In this document: piece by piece, positions 1-23,858 of the stretch
How positions within the stretch are numbered: position 1 is the first letter of the stretch
Layout: the number at the start of each line of letters is the position of its first letter
Assembly: GCF_002192455.1 (NCBI RefSeq)
Contig: NZ_CP021744.1
Location: forward strand, 1,860,001 to 1,924,000
Source of the DNA: Streptomyces albireticuli
GTDB taxonomy: Bacteria > Actinomycetota > Actinomycetes > Streptomycetales > Streptomycetaceae
DNA length: 64,000 bases
Reading direction: 5' to 3'
Translations under genes and position numbers: made by a program
Notes under the pieces: model-generated
Database searches by the model: none
Told to the model about the DNA's origin: nothing
Seen by the model: the letters and a program-made list of their open reading frames with translations, nothing else

Positions 1-1332
1 CGCGGCCCGGCGCGGCCGGTCCGCCCGCTCCGCCCACGGCTGATCCTCCGTCAGCAGCCGTACGGCGCCCGAGTCCCAGTCCACCTTGGCGGACGGGGCG
101 TCGACGTGCAGGGTGCGGGGCAGCAGGCCGTGCCGCATGGCCTGCACCATCTTGATGACGCCGGCGGCGCCGGCGGCGGCCTGGGTGTGGCCGATGTTCG
201 ACTTCAGCGAGCCGAGCCACAGCGGGTCCCCGCCCCGGTCCCGGCCGTACGTGGCCAGGAGCGCCCCGGCCTCGATCGGGTCGCCGAGCGGGGTGCCGGT
301 GCCATGCGCCTCGACGGCGTCGACGTCGGCCGGGGTCAGTCCGGCGTCGGCCAGCGCGTCCTGGATGACCTTCCGCTGCGCCGGGCCGCTGGGCGCGGTC
401 AGGCCGTTGCTTGCGCCGTCCTGGTTGACGGCGGTGCCCCGGACGACCGCGAGGACCCGGTGGCCGTTGCGGCGCGCGTCCGAGAGCCGCTCGACCAGCA
501 GCACACCGGCCCCCTCGGACCACGCGGTGCCGTCGGCGCCCTCGGCGAAGGCCTTGCACCGGCCGTCGGCGGCCAGGCCGCGCTGCCGCGAGAACTCCAC
601 GAACACCGTCGGCGACGCCATGACCGTGACACCGCCGGCGAGGGCGAGATCGCACTCGCCGCGGCGCAGCGACTGGACGGCGAGGTGCAGGGTCACCAGG
701 GAGGAGGAGCAGGCCGTGTCCACGGTGATCGCGGGACCCTGGAGGCCCAGGGTGTAGGCGACGCGGCCGGAGGCGACGCTGCCCGCGGTGCCGAGGCCGA
801 GCTGACCGCTGGGGTCGGCGGCGCTGCCGACCTGGTGGCTGCCGTAGTCGTGGTACATCACTCCGGTGAACACGCCGGTGCGGGTGCCGCGCAGCGTCTC
901 CGGCACGATCCCGGCCCGCTCCAGCGCCTCCCAGGACGTCTCCAGGAGCAGCCGCTGCTGGGGGTCGGTCGCGGCGGCCTCGCGCGGGGACATGCCGAAG
1001 AAGCCGGGGTCGAACTCGGCGGCCTCGTGCAGGAATCCGCCCTGACGCACGTAACTCTTGCCGGGTACGCCCGGGTCCGGGTCGTAGAGCCCGTCGGCGT
1101 CCCAGCCCCGGTCGGTGGGGAACGGGGAGATCGCGTCGGTGCCCGCGGCGACCAGATCCCACAGGTCCTCGGGGCCGGCCACCCCGCCGGGGTACCGGCA
1201 GGCCATGCCCACGATCGCGACCGGCTCCCCGTCGGCCGACTCGGCCTCGCGCAGCCGCTCGCGGGTGCTGTGCAGGTCGGCCATCGCGCGCCGGAGGTAC
1301 TCCCGCAGCTTCTCCTCGTTGGTTGCGGACAC
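1..1332 (-). CDS. Modular type I PKS, N-terminal docking helix and ketosynthase (partial)
   Basis: This is the first 444 codons of a PKS subunit; the rest lies beyond the left edge. Residues 1-35 form a charged helix (starting [17 protein letters not shown]) typical of class I N-terminal docking domains. A beta-ketoacyl synthase follows, with the DTACSSS nucleophile Cys codon at 709-711 (residue 208), the EAHGTGT active-site His and the second His in KSNIGH, so an active condensing domain is expected. The GTG start at 1332 has AGAGGAGA a few bases upstream. It lies 126 bp downstream of the module 3 gene on the same strand, so by colinearity it should hold module 4 (and 5, as in TylGIII/SrmGIII). 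AT and reductive domains are not visible, so extender choice cannot be read here. Confidence 0.93.
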   Translation of the reverse strand, partial: MSATNEEKLREYLRRAMADLHSTRERLREAESADGEPVAIVGMACRYPGGVAGPEDLWDLVAAGTDAISPFPTDRGWDADGLYDPDPGVPGKSYVRQGGFLHEAAEFDPGFFGMSPREAAATDPQQRLLLETSWEALERAGIVPETLRGTRTGVFTGVMYHDYGSHQVGSAADPSGQLGLGTAGSVASGRVAYTLGLQGPAITVDTACSSSLVTLHLAVQSLRRGECDLALAGGVTVMASPTVFVEFSRQRGLAADGRCKAFAEGADGTAWSEGAGVLLVERLSDARRNGHRVLAVVRGTAVNQDGASNGLTAPSGPAQRKVIQDALADAGLTPADVDAVEAHGTGTPLGDPIEAGALLATYGRDRGGDPLWLGSLKSNIGHTQAAAGAAGVIKMVQAMRHGLLPRTLHVDAPSAKVDWDSGAVRLLTEDQPWAERADRPRRAA

Positions 1333-1458
1333 GGTTCTCCTCTGGGTCGTTCTCGTGGTGATCAGGGCTGGGCGGGACCGGCCGGGGCCGGGTGGTGCAC
1401 GTGGTTCACGTGGTGCGGGTGATCCGGGGTGGGGCAGCAGCGGCCCGGTGGCGGCGGC

Positions 1459-4400
1459 TCACCGGAAGTCGCTGTCGAACAAGTCGAAGAGCTCGTCGTC
1501 GGAGGCGGACCGGAGCCGGTCGGCGACGAGTTCGCCGTCGGGGGCGGCCGGGGCGCCCGGCGCGGGCCGGGCGGACGGGAGGGACGGATCCGCGGTGAGC
1601 CCGGCGAGCAGGCCGCGCAGCCGTTCGGCGGCGCGGGCCCGGCCGGCGGCGTCGCCGGGGGCGGCCGTGAGGCTGCGTTCCAGCCGGTCGAGGGCGGTGG
1701 CGAGGTCGTCGGCCGGGCCGGTGGGATCCGGGCCGGCGGCGGCCTCGGCCGCGGCCGCCTCGTCCAGGCCGGCGCGCAGGAGTTCGGCGAGGGCCAGCGG
1801 GGTCGGGTGGTCGAAGACGAGGGTCGCGGGCAGCCGGAGGCCGGTGCGCGCGCCGAGCCGGTTGCGGAGGTCCACGGCGGTGAGGGAGTCGAACCCGGCT
1901 TCCTTGAGGGACCGCCCGGCGCCCACCGCGCCCCGGTCGCCGTGCCCGAGCACGGCGGCCACCTCGGTGCGCACCAGGTCGAGCAGCAGGGCCGTCCGCT
2001 CGGGGGCGGAGCGGTGCGCGAGACGCTCCGCGAGGGCCGCGGCCGGGCCGGCCGGTCCGGAGGACGGCCGGAGGCCGTCTCCGGCGCCCGGGTCCGTGCG
2101 GGTCGCCGCCCCCGCACGGGCGGCCGGTCCCCCGGCCAGGTCGCGCAGGACCTCCGGCGGCGCCGCGCCGTCACGGGCGGCGGAGCGCAGCGCGGCCAGG
2201 TCCAGCCGTACGGGCAGCAGCGCGGGCTCCGGCCGCGTGAGCGCCCGGTCGAGGAGGTCCAGGGCGGTGCGGGTGCCGACCGGGGCGACGCCGGAGCGCC
2301 GGATCCGGGCGGCGTCCGCGCCGTCGAGCCCGGTGGCCATCCCGGCCCCGGCCCACCAGCCCCAGCCGAGCGAGAGGGCGTGGTGGCCGTCGGCGCACCG
2401 CCGGGCGGCCAGCGCGTCCAGGAACGCGTTCGCCGCCGCGTACCCGGCCTGGCCCGCGCTGCCGAGGACACCGGAGACGGAGGAGAACAGCACCAGCGAC
2501 ACCGGGGAACCCGGCTCACGCGTCAACGCGTCCAGGTGGACGGCGGCGTCCGCCTTCGGCCGCAGCACGGCGTCGATCCGCTCGGGCGTCTGCGCGGACA
2601 GCACGCCGTCGTCCAGGACACCGGCGGTGTGCACGACACAGGTCAGCGGGTGCTCGGCGGGGATGCCCCCGAGCAGCCGGCGGACGGCGTCGCGGTCGGC
2701 GACGTCACAGGCCCGCAGCCCGACCTCGGCGCCGAGAGCGGTGAGTTCGGCGGCCAGGGCCGCGGCGCCCGGCGCGTCCGCGCCACGCCTGCTGACGAGC
2801 AGCAGGTGCCGTACGCCGTGCCGGGCCACCAGGTGCCGGGCGGTCTCGGCGGCCAGCGCGCCGGTACCGCCGGTGATCAGCACGGTGCCGTCCGGGGCGG
2901 GCGGCCACGCCGCCCCCGCGCCGACGGGGCTGCCGGGGCGCGCGGCTTCGCCGGTGACCCGCACGAGGCGCGGCACGGTGGCGAGGCCGGCGCGTACCGC
3001 GATCTGGGTGGCGTCGGTGGCGAGGAGACCGGGCAGGGCGCGGAGCGACTCCGGCCGGTCGTCGACGTCGACGAGCACGAAGCGGCCGGGCTGCTCGGTC
3101 TGCGCGGTACGGACGAGCCCCCAGGCGGCGGCCCCCGCCGGGTCGGCCACGGGGCCGGTGGGTCCGGCGGGCCCGGCGGCACCCCGGGTGAGGATCACGA
3201 GCCGCGGCGCGTCGGCGGCCGGAGGTGACTGCACCGCGCGCAGCACCCGGCGCACGACCGTACGGACACGGTCGGGGAGGTCCTGGGACACCTCACCGTC
3301 CACCGGCGGGGCGGTCAGGTCGAGGACGACGACGTCGGCGGGCGGCTCCGTGGACGGGTCGGCGGGCGCGCTCGCAGGGGCGGCCAGGGAGGACCAGGCG
3401 TCGGCCTGCGGGGCGCCGGAGGCGGCAGTTGGGGCGGGGGCGCCCGAGACGACGGCGCGAGCCACGGCAGCACCGGAGAACCCGGAGGGGGACGCTACGG
3501 GCGCGGCCGGAGCGACCTGCGGGGCGGCCGGGGTGGCGTGAGCGGCGGCCTGCGGGGCACCGGAGACGGCGGCCGGGACGGGAGCACCCGAGACGACGTC
3601 CGAGACGGCGACGCGCGCCGCAGCGGCACCGGAGAACCCGGAGGAAGGCGCCACGGGCGCGGCCGGAGCAGCCTGCGGGGCGACCGGGGTGGCGTGAGCA
3701 TCGGCCTGCGGAGCACCGGAGACGGCGGCCGGGACGGGAGCACCCGAGACGACGTCCGAGACGGCGGCGCGGGCTGTGGCGGCACCGGAGAGCCCGGACG
3801 GGGGCGCCACAGGCGCGGCCGGAACAGCGTGCGGGGCCGCGTGGGCGTCGGGCCCGGGGAGGACGCGTACGTCCGCTCCGGCGGCTCGCAGCCCGGTGAG
3901 GGTGGCCGCGGCCACGGGCCCGGTGACGGCCCAGCTCACGGGCGCGGCGGCGGGCGCGGCCTCCGGGAGGGGCGTCCAGTCCACGCGGTGGAGCGGGGCG
4001 GCGGGAGCGGCGGGCAGGCGGTCGGGGGCGATGCGGCGCAGCGCCAGCGAGCGGACGGTGAGGACGGGGGCGCCCTCACGGTCGGCGGCCGTGACCGTCA
4101 CGGCCGCGCCGGCACCGTCCCCGGGTCCGCCGCCGTCGCGCGCCACGACGCGTACGCGCAGGGCGTGTCCGGCGCCGGTGGCCTGATGGCGCACCACGTC
4201 GGTCCAGGAGAACGGCAGCAGGCCGTGCCCGCCGCCGGCCTCCGGGCCGAGGAGCGCGATCGGGTGGAGCGCCGCGTCGAGCAGCGCCGGGTGCACCCCG
4301 TAGCGTGCGGCGTCGACGGCGTACTCGTCGGGCAGCCGCACCTCGGCGAAGATCTCGCCACCGCGCCGCCACGCCGCGCGCAGCCCGCGGAAGGCGCCTT

Positions 4401-7400
4401 CGTAGCCGACTCCGGCGGCGGCGAAGAGAGCGTACTGGCCGGAGACGTCGAGGGGTTGTGCACCGGTGGGCGGCCAGGGTCCGGCGAGGTCGGCGAAGCC
4501 CTCGTCGTCGGGGCCGTCGTCGCCGGTGGCCGGGGCGAGCAGGCCGGAGGCGTGCCGGGTCCAAGGGGCGTCGGCTCCCTGGGCGTCCGCTCCCTGGGCG
4601 AGGTCCGCGCCGGGCTCGGGCCGGGAGTGAAGGGTGACCTCGCGGGCTCCCCCGGCCCCCGGGGCGCCCACGACGGCCCGGATCTGCGGGAGCGCGTCCG
4701 GGCTCCAGGTCAGCGGGGTCTCCAGGACCAGCTCGGCGACCCGCGGCAGGCCGGCGCGCGCACCGATCCGGAGCACGGCCTCCAGCAAGGCCGCTCCCGG
4801 GACGACGCCCCGGTCCCACACCAGGTGGTCGGCGAGCCACGGGAGTTCCGAGGGCGTCGGCCTGCCGGTCCAGACGGTGGTGCCGGTCCCGGGGACCTCC
4901 ACGGCGGCGGCGAGCAGAGGGTGCGCGACGGCGGTGAGACCGGCGGCCGAGAGATCGCCGTCCAGCGCGGGTTCCGGGGAGCCGGCCAGCCAGTAACGGT
5001 CGCGCTGGAAGGGGTAGGTCGGCAGGTCGAAGCGGGGGATGTACGGGGCGTCCGGTACGGGAGGGAGCAGGGATATCCGGTGGCCACGGGTGTGGAGGGC
5101 GGCGAGGGCGGCGGCCAGGGCCTCCGGCTCTGGATGGTCGCGGCGGAGGGTCGGTACGAGGAGGGGTGCCTCGGACTCGGCGTCGAAGCAGTGACCGGCC
5201 ATGCCGGAGAGAACGGCCTGGGGGCCTATCTCCAGGAAGACATCGGCGCCGGTCGCGCGGGCCGCGCGTAACCCGTCGGCGAAACGGACCGCCTCACGGG
5301 CGTGACGCACCCAGTAGTCGGCGGTGCCGAGCTCGCCGGAGCTGGCGAGCTCACCGGTGAGGTTGGAGACCACGGCCAGACGCGGCTCGTGGAACTCCAC
5401 CGACGAGGCGACCTGCCGGAACTCGTCCAGCATCGGATCCATCAACGCCGAGTGGAAGGCATGGGAGACCGCCAACCACGTGCACTTCACGTCCCCGTCC
5501 GCCAGCTCCGAAGCCAAGCCCTCCAGAGCGGCCTTCTCCCCCGAGAGGACCACCGAGGAAGGGCCGTTGACGGCCGCGATCGAAACACCGGACGGCAGAC
5601 CAGGCAGATCAGCTTCCGAGGCTCGTACGGACAGCATCGCCCCGCCCCACGGCAGCGCACCCATCAGCCGACCACGCGCCACCACCAACCGCGCCGCGTC
5701 CGCCACCGAGAACACACCTGCCACACAAGCGGCGGCAATCTCCCCCACGGAATGACCCAAGACCACATCGGCACGCACACCCCGCGCCTCCACGGCCCTG
5801 AACAACGCCATCTCCAGCGCGAACAAAGCAGGCTGCGTGAACTCGGTGCGATCCAGCGTCTCCGCGTCGTCACCGAACATCACGTCCCGGAGCGAACGAC
5901 CGCCCACCGCACCCAGCTCGGCACACACCTCGTCCAACGCCACCGCGAACACCGGATCCGAGGCATACAGCTCGCGCCCCATCCCCGCACGCTGCGCACC
6001 CTGACCCGTGAACAAGACAGCGATACGACTGCCCCGAACGGCCGTCCCTCGCACCACCGCACCAGGCAATTCGCCGCCAGTAGCCAGCACATCCAGCCCC
6101 GCCAGCAACTCCCCACCGTCACGCCCCAGCACCACCGCCCGCTCACCGAACGACGCACGCGTGGTGACGAGAGCGTGCCCGACGTCGAGGGCGAGAAGAC
6201 CGGGAGCCCTTCGAGATGCTCGCGCAGCCGCACCGCCTGGGCCCGCAGCGCCGGTTCCGTGCGCGCCGACACCGGCCAGGCGAGCACGGCGGGCGGTTCG
6301 GCGACGGGCACGGCGGCGACGGTCACGTCCGCTTCGGCCGGCGGTTCCTCGACGATGACGTGGGCGTTCGTCCCACTGACACCGAACGCGGAGACACCCG
6401 CCCTACGCGGCCGGTCCGCCCGCGCCTCCCACGCCCGGGACTCGCGCAACAGCTCCACCGCGCCCGAGGTCCAGTCCACGCGGGACGTGGGGGAATCGGC
6501 GTGCAGGGTGCGGGGCAGCAGGCCGTGCCGCATGGCCTGCACCATCTTGATCACACCACCGACCCCGGCGGCGGCCTGCGCGTGCCCGATGTTCGACTTC
6601 AGCGAGCCCAGCCACAACGGCTCACCCGGGCGCTCCCGCCCGTACGTCGCCAGCAACGCCCCCGCCTCGATCGGATCACCCAACGCCGTACCCGTACCGT
6701 GCGCCTCCACCGCATCGACCTCACCGGCGGACACACCCGCATCGGCCAGAGCGTCCTGGATGACCTTCTGCTGGGCGGGCCCACTGGGCGCCGTGAGGCC
6801 GTTGCTGGCACCGTCCTGGTTGACGGCGGTGCCCCGTACGACCGCGAGCACCCGGTGACCATTACGCCGCGCATCCGAGAGCCGCTCCACCAACAGCACC
6901 CCGGCCCCCTCGGACCACGCCGTACCGTCAGCACCCTCCGCGAACGCCTTGCACCGACCATCCACCGCCAACCCACGCTGCCGCGAAAACTCCACGAACA
7001 CCGTCGGCGACGCCAAAACCGTCACCCCACCCACCAACGCCAGATCACACTCACCCCGACGCAACGACTGCACCGCCAGATGCAACGCCACCAACGACGA
7101 CGAACACGCCGTGTCCACCGTCAACGCCGGACCCTGAAGCCCCAGCGTGTAGGCGACCCGGCCGGAGGCGATGCTGCCCGCGCTGCCGTTCACCAGGTAG
7201 CCCTCGAACTCGGCGGGCGCGGGCGCGAACCTGGCCCCGTACTCGTCGTACATCACGCCCGTGAAGACACCGGTGCGGGTGCCGCGCAGCGTCTCCGGCA
7301 CGATCCCGGCCCGTTCCAGCGCCTCCCAGGACGTCTCCAGGAGCAGCCGCTGCTGGGGGTCGACCGCGGTCGCCTCGCGCGGGGACATGCCGAAGAACTC

Positions 7401-7733
7401 CGGGTCGAACAGGGCCACGTCGTGCAGGAAGCCGCCCTCGCGCACGTAGCTCTTCCCCGTGGCGTCCGGGTCGGGGTCGTAGAGCCCCTCCACGTCCCAG
7501 CCCCGGTCGGTGGGGAACGGGGAGATCGCGTCGGTGCCCGTCGTGACCAGGTCCCACAGGTCCTCCGGGGTGGTCACCCCGCCGGGGTACCGGCAGGCCA
7601 TGCCCACGATCGCGACCGGCTCGCGGCCGGCCGCTTCCAGCTCGGCCAACCGCGTTTTCGTCCGGTGGAGTTCGGTGGTGGCACGCTTCAGGTAGCTGCG
7701 GATCTTGTCGTTCTCGGTGCTCATCGCTGCCAC
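1459..7733 (-). CDS. Modular type I PKS, one module (KS-AT-DH-KR-ACP), apparent frameshift
   Basis: This single-module subunit (about 2,090 residues once repaired) is inferred to be macrolide module 3. An N-terminal docking helix is followed by a KS (Cys codon 7104-7106), an AT (GHSVGE Ser near 5750; HAFH, malonyl type), a DH, a structural and a catalytic KR, and an ACP (GFDSL near 1890). The KR keeps Lys, Ser, Tyr and Asn and has LDD (B-type), but GTGALA replaces GTGALG. The DH reads [10 protein letters not shown] where HxxxGxxxxP is usual; its DAALH Asp is intact. The frame breaks in the KS-AT linker near 6208-6213. Restoring one base there joins HLE to [20 protein letters not shown], which matches sister modules. 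GAGGAG supports starts at 7733 (GTG) or 7724 (ATG). A TTA codon lies at 5269-5271. The break may be a true mutation or a sequencing error. Confidence 0.88.
3401..3840 (-). repeat. Three tandem in-frame repeats coding an Ala/Pro/Val/Ser-rich insert
   Basis: Three near-identical units begin at about 3407, 3551 and 3707, giving periods of 144 and 156 bp (48 and 52 codons). They encode recurring blocks such as [14 protein letters not shown] and AAPAAPVAP. The array sits between the DH and the KR region of the module 3 PKS, inside or next to the structural half of the KR. No sister module here has an equivalent, so it looks like a recent in-frame slippage or recombination expansion. Function unknown; probably a flexible linker. 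Confidence 0.85.
6795..7159 (-). repeat. KS core tract shared with the module 2 KS
   Basis: About 360 bp of the KS core of module 3 is, by eye, identical to about 12,550-12,914 in the module 2 KS (offset 5,755 bp), with divergence on either side. The tract has a different codon flavour from its flanks. This suggests gene conversion between PKS modules. Confidence 0.75.
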
Positions 7734-7773
7734 TCACTCCTCGGCGTGCGGTCGTCGGTCGTCCACGGGGCGG

Positions 7774-20934
<13,161 letters not shown>

Positions 20935-21092
20935 TCCCCATGTGCTCGCCGTGCCATGTCATGTGAATTCCTGATTCCCCAAGATCGTACAGCGCGGCAG
21001 CACTCGGCCGGTGAAACGGTCAACAACCGGGAAGTAATTGTGTCAGGTCAGGAATGCGTGAATTGATTTCCGGAATTCGCCCGGGAATTGTG
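20935..21092. promoter_or_regulatory. PKS upstream region with two TGTGTCA elements
   Basis: This 158-bp gap separates the first PKS gene from the SDR gene. Two copies of ATTGTGTCAGGTC lie exactly 50 bp apart, with TGTGTCA at 21039-21045 and 21089-21095 (the second overlaps the SDR stop codon). Both point away from the PKS gene, unlike the copies at other cluster promoters. A TACGAT near 20989-20994 on the minus strand could be a -10; no good -35 was found. Confidence 0.5.
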
Positions 21093-22154
21093 TCAGGTCC
21101 GCCTTGCGGCCGTGTCCGGCCCTCGCCGGGCGTCCCAGGCGGCGAGCAGTTCGCGTTCCCGGCCGGCGGCGAGGCCGCTGAGGTGGCCGTGGGTGTTGGC
21201 GAGGGGCAGTTCGGGGGCGGGGCGCTCGCGCAGGACGGCCCAGGTGTCGCGCACCGTCTCGGCGGGCGGGCGGCAGACGAGGCCCGCGGCCTCGGCACGG
21301 GTGGCGGGGGTGGCCCACATGCAGGTGTGTTCCGGCGCGTCGGGGATCCACATCGGCAGGTCGGTCCAGGGCGTCACACCGTGGCCGAGGAGGAAGTCGT
21401 CGTCGACCCACTCCAGTTCGGGGTCGGTGCCGGTGGCCTCGGCGCAGGCGGCGAGCCAGGCGCCGTAGGTGGTGTGGTCCTCGGGGGCGGCGACGATGTA
21501 CGGGCCGGTGCGGCGCGCGTCGAGGCAGTGCAGGCCGAACGCGGCGATGTCCCGGGCGTCGATCACGCGCATGGCGAGGTCGGGGTTGCCGGGGGCGAGG
21601 ACGCGCCGGCGCCCGCCCTCGGCCGCGCGCAGCCGCCACAGCCAGGCGTCCAGCTGGCCGACGTTGTCGTACGGGCCGGTGATCACCCCGGCCCGGAAGA
21701 GCAGGGTGCGGCCTTCGAAGTGGCGGGTGACGGCCCGTTCGCAGCCCGCCTTGAGGACGCCGTAGTCGCCGTCGTCGGGGCCGGCGTCCGGGGGGCAGTC
21801 GTGGGCGGGGGAATCGTCGTCGACCGACGGGTCGGCGCCCCAGCCGCGGAGGGCCGCGAGGCTCGACACGTAGAGGTAGGCGTCGGCGTGGCCGGACAGG
21901 ACGCGGGCCCCCTCGCCGACGACGCGGGGGACGTAGCCGCAGGTGTCCACGACCGCGTCCCAGTGCCGGCCGCCGGCGACGAGCCGCTCCAGGTCGGCCG
22001 TGACCTCGCGGTCGCCGTGGACCGCTTCGACGCCGGGGAGGTCGGCGGCGCTGACCCCCCTGTTGAAGGTGGTGACCTCATGGCCGCGGGCCAGGGCCTC
22101 GGTGACGAAGGCACGCCCCACGAACTGTGAGCCGCCGATGACAAGGATCTTCAC
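21093..22154 (-). CDS. Atypical short-chain dehydrogenase/reductase (candidate C-9 ketoreductase)
   Basis: This 353-residue NAD(P)-dependent protein belongs to the epimerase/dehydratase-like atypical SDRs. The N-terminus MKILVIGGSQFVGRAFV gives a GGxxFVG nucleotide-binding turn. YVSSLAAL supplies the Ser, and YGVLK supplies the Tyr and Lys of YxxxK. The GTG start at 22154 follows AGGAGG by about 10 nt. It is co-oriented with the PKS genes and lies directly upstream of them. Established: in spiramycin biosynthesis a dedicated ketoreductase (Srm26) reduces the C-9 ketone of platenolide I. Inference: this SDR is the best local candidate for that step, but a sugar ketoreductase role is possible, because atypical SDRs of this kind act on many substrates. 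Confidence 0.8.
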   Translation of the reverse strand: MKILVIGGSQFVGRAFVTEALARGHEVTTFNRGVSAADLPGVEAVHGDREVTADLERLVAGGRHWDAVVDTCGYVPRVVGEGARVLSGHADAYLYVSSLAALRGWGADPSVDDDSPAHDCPPDAGPDDGDYGVLKAGCERAVTRHFEGRTLLFRAGVITGPYDNVGQLDAWLWRLRAAEGGRRRVLAPGNPDLAMRVIDARDIAAFGLHCLDARRTGPYIVAAPEDHTTYGAWLAACAEATGTDPELEWVDDDFLLGHGVTPWTDLPMWIPDAPEHTCMWATPATRAEAAGLVCRPPAETVRDTWAVLRERPAPELPLANTHGHLSGLAAGRERELLAAWDARRGPDTAARRT

Positions 22155-22444
22155 GGTGTACGTCCTCCTGTGGTCCCGGAGAGGCCATGGCCGGGCGGGG
22201 TCCGGCCACGGGGGAGGGGCGGGACGGCTCCGGCGGCCGGTGCCCCCTTGCGCGCCGCGCGCGGCGTCCCCGGCGCCCCGGTTCTCCGGAAAGCGGCGTC
22301 CGGACCGGGGATCCGGCCCGGCCGGCGGATGAGGGCCGGGGTCCGGGCAGCGCCCGTACGGGCCGCGCGCATACGTCGCCGCCGCGGCCCGAAAAGCGAA
22401 TTGAACAGGACCGGGAATCGGCGGAACAACGATCCGCCCGGCAT

Positions 22445-22451
22445 TGTGTCA
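22445..22451 (+). promoter_or_regulatory. Upstream TGTGTCA element of the P450 promoter region
   Basis: This is an extra TGTGTCA copy 46 bp upstream of the promoter-proximal one (22491-22497). No plausible -35 follows it at the conserved distance, so it may be an auxiliary regulator site. It also lies about 290 bp upstream of the divergent SDR gene. The rest of the 22155-22490 gap shows no gene. Confidence 0.45.
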
Positions 22452-22490
22452 AGTTCTCGTCGACCGGGGGATTTCGCACTGCATGCATGG

Positions 22491-22534
22491 TGTGTCAGGT
22501 CCGCCTTGTCGGCGATCTTGGCGATTCGTAGGGT
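22491..22534 (+). promoter_or_regulatory. Promoter of the P450-aminosugar operon with TGTGTCA box
   Basis: TGTGTCA (22491-22497), 8 nt, TTGTCG as -35 (22506-22511), 17 nt, and TAGGGT as -10 (22529-22534) predict transcription from about 22541, 35 nt before the P450 start. The same spacing recurs upstream of the acyltransferase and glycosyltransferase genes, which argues for a shared activator binding next to the -35. The 18 bp TGTGTCAGGTCCGCCTTG is repeated exactly at 21089-21106. Confidence 0.65.
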
Positions 22535-22575
22535 CGGCCGCCGTCGCACCACTACTTTCCCAAGGAGAATGGCCG

Positions 22576-23784
22576 ATGACCGAGGCCGTGACAGAGCCGT
22601 TGGAGCTCAGCAAGGAGGCCGACGCCCGGGAGCTGCTGGCCTGGTTCGCCTTCAACCGGGCCCACCACCCGGTCTTCTGGGACGAGGGCCGGCAGGCGTG
22701 GCAGGTCTTCCGCTACGACGACTACCTGACCGTCTCGACCCATCCGGAGTTCTTCTCCTCCGACTTCAACCAGGTCATGCCGACCCCGCCCGAGCTGGAG
22801 ATGATCATCGGGCCGGGCACCATCGGCGCCCTCGACCCGCCGGCCCACGGGCCGATGCGCAAGCTGGTCAGCCAGGCGTTCACGCCCAAGCGGATGGCCG
22901 CCCTGGAGCCGCGGATCCGGGAGATCAACCAGGAGCTGCTGGACCAGGTGCGGGGCCGGGACACGATCGACGTCGTCGGCGACCTGTCGTACGCGCTGCC
23001 GGTCATCGTCATCGCCGAGCTGCTGGGCATCCCGGCCTCGGACCGCGACGTGTTCCGCGAGTGGGTCGACACGCTGCTGACCAACGAGGGCCTGGAGTAC
23101 CCGAACCTGCCCGACAACTTCGGCGAGACGATCGGGCCGGCCCTCCAGGAGATGACCGACTACCTCCTGGAGCAGATCCGGAACAAGCGCGAGAACCCGG
23201 CCGACGACCTGATCACCGGCCTGGTCCAGGCCGAGCAGGACGGCGTCCGGCTCACCGATGTGGAGATCGTCAACATCGTCGCGCTGCTGCTGACCGCCGG
23301 GCACGTGTCGTCCAGCACCCTGCTCAGCAACCTCTTCCTGGTGCTGGAGGAGAACCCGGGGGCGCTGGCCGAGCTGCGTGCCGACCGGGGGCTCGCGGCG
23401 GGCGCGATCGAGGAGACGCTGCGCTACCGCAGCCCGTTCAACAACATCTTCCGTTTCCTCAAGGAGGACACGGACATCCTCGGCCCGGTCATGAAGAAGG
23501 GCGAGATGGTCATCGCGTGGAGCCAGTCGGCCAACCGCGACCCCGAGCACTTCCCCGACCCGGACACCTTCGACATCCGGCGCGCGGGCACCCGGCACAT
23601 GGCCTTCGGGCACGGCATCCACCACTGCCTGGGCGCCTTCCTGGCCCGGCTGGAGGGCAAGGTGCTGCTGGAGCTGCTGCTGGACCAGGTCAGCTCGTTC
23701 CGGATCGACCACGACAAGACCCTCTACTACGAGGCCGACCAGCTCACGGCCAAGTACCTGCCCGTCCACGTCGAGTGGAGCTGA
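22576..23784 (+). CDS. Cytochrome P450, probable macrolide side-chain oxidase (TylI/Srm13 type)
   Basis: This 402-residue soluble bacterial P450 has a heme-thiolate loop FGHGIHHCLG (Cys near residue 356), ExxR in EETLRYR, and an I-helix AGHVSSSTLL in which the usual acid-Thr pair is replaced by Val-Ser. AAGGAG lies 8 nt before the ATG. It heads an operon with a ketoisomerase, an aminotransferase, RmlA and RmlB, the same order as tylI-tyl1a-tylB-tylA1-tylA2 of tylosin. In those clusters the P450 (TylI; Srm13 in spiramycin) oxidises the ethyl-derived side chain at C-6 of the lactone to the formyl group. That role is inferred here from synteny. Ferredoxin partners are not in the window. Confidence 0.9.
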   Translation: MTEAVTEPLELSKEADARELLAWFAFNRAHHPVFWDEGRQAWQVFRYDDYLTVSTHPEFFSSDFNQVMPTPPELEMIIGPGTIGALDPPAHGPMRKLVSQAFTPKRMAALEPRIREINQELLDQVRGRDTIDVVGDLSYALPVIVIAELLGIPASDRDVFREWVDTLLTNEGLEYPNLPDNFGETIGPALQEMTDYLLEQIRNKRENPADDLITGLVQAEQDGVRLTDVEIVNIVALLLTAGHVSSSTLLSNLFLVLEENPGALAELRADRGLAAGAIEETLRYRSPFNNIFRFLKEDTDILGPVMKKGEMVIAWSQSANRDPEHFPDPDTFDIRRAGTRHMAFGHGIHHCLGAFLARLEGKVLLELLLDQVSSFRIDHDKTLYYEADQLTAKYLPVHVEWS

Positions 23785-23858
23785 CCGGGCCGCCGGCCCC
23801 GGGTTCCGCGGTCCGCGCCGGCCGCGGAGCCGCGCCCCGTCCCGAGAGGAGCGCCGCC

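Noticed and set aside
6205..6215. Programmed ribosomal frameshift in the module 3 PKS
   Set aside because: No slippery heptamer or strong downstream structure is evident; mutation or base-call error is simpler.
5880..7733. Reading the KS part of module 3 as a separate, short discrete protein
   Set aside because: Its last 90 or so codons are out of frame with respect to PKS homologues, and adding one base joins it smoothly to the AT frame.
20958..20965. ATGTCATG near the first PKS start as another TGTGTCA box
   Set aside because: It differs in key positions and has no -35/-10 at the conserved spacing.
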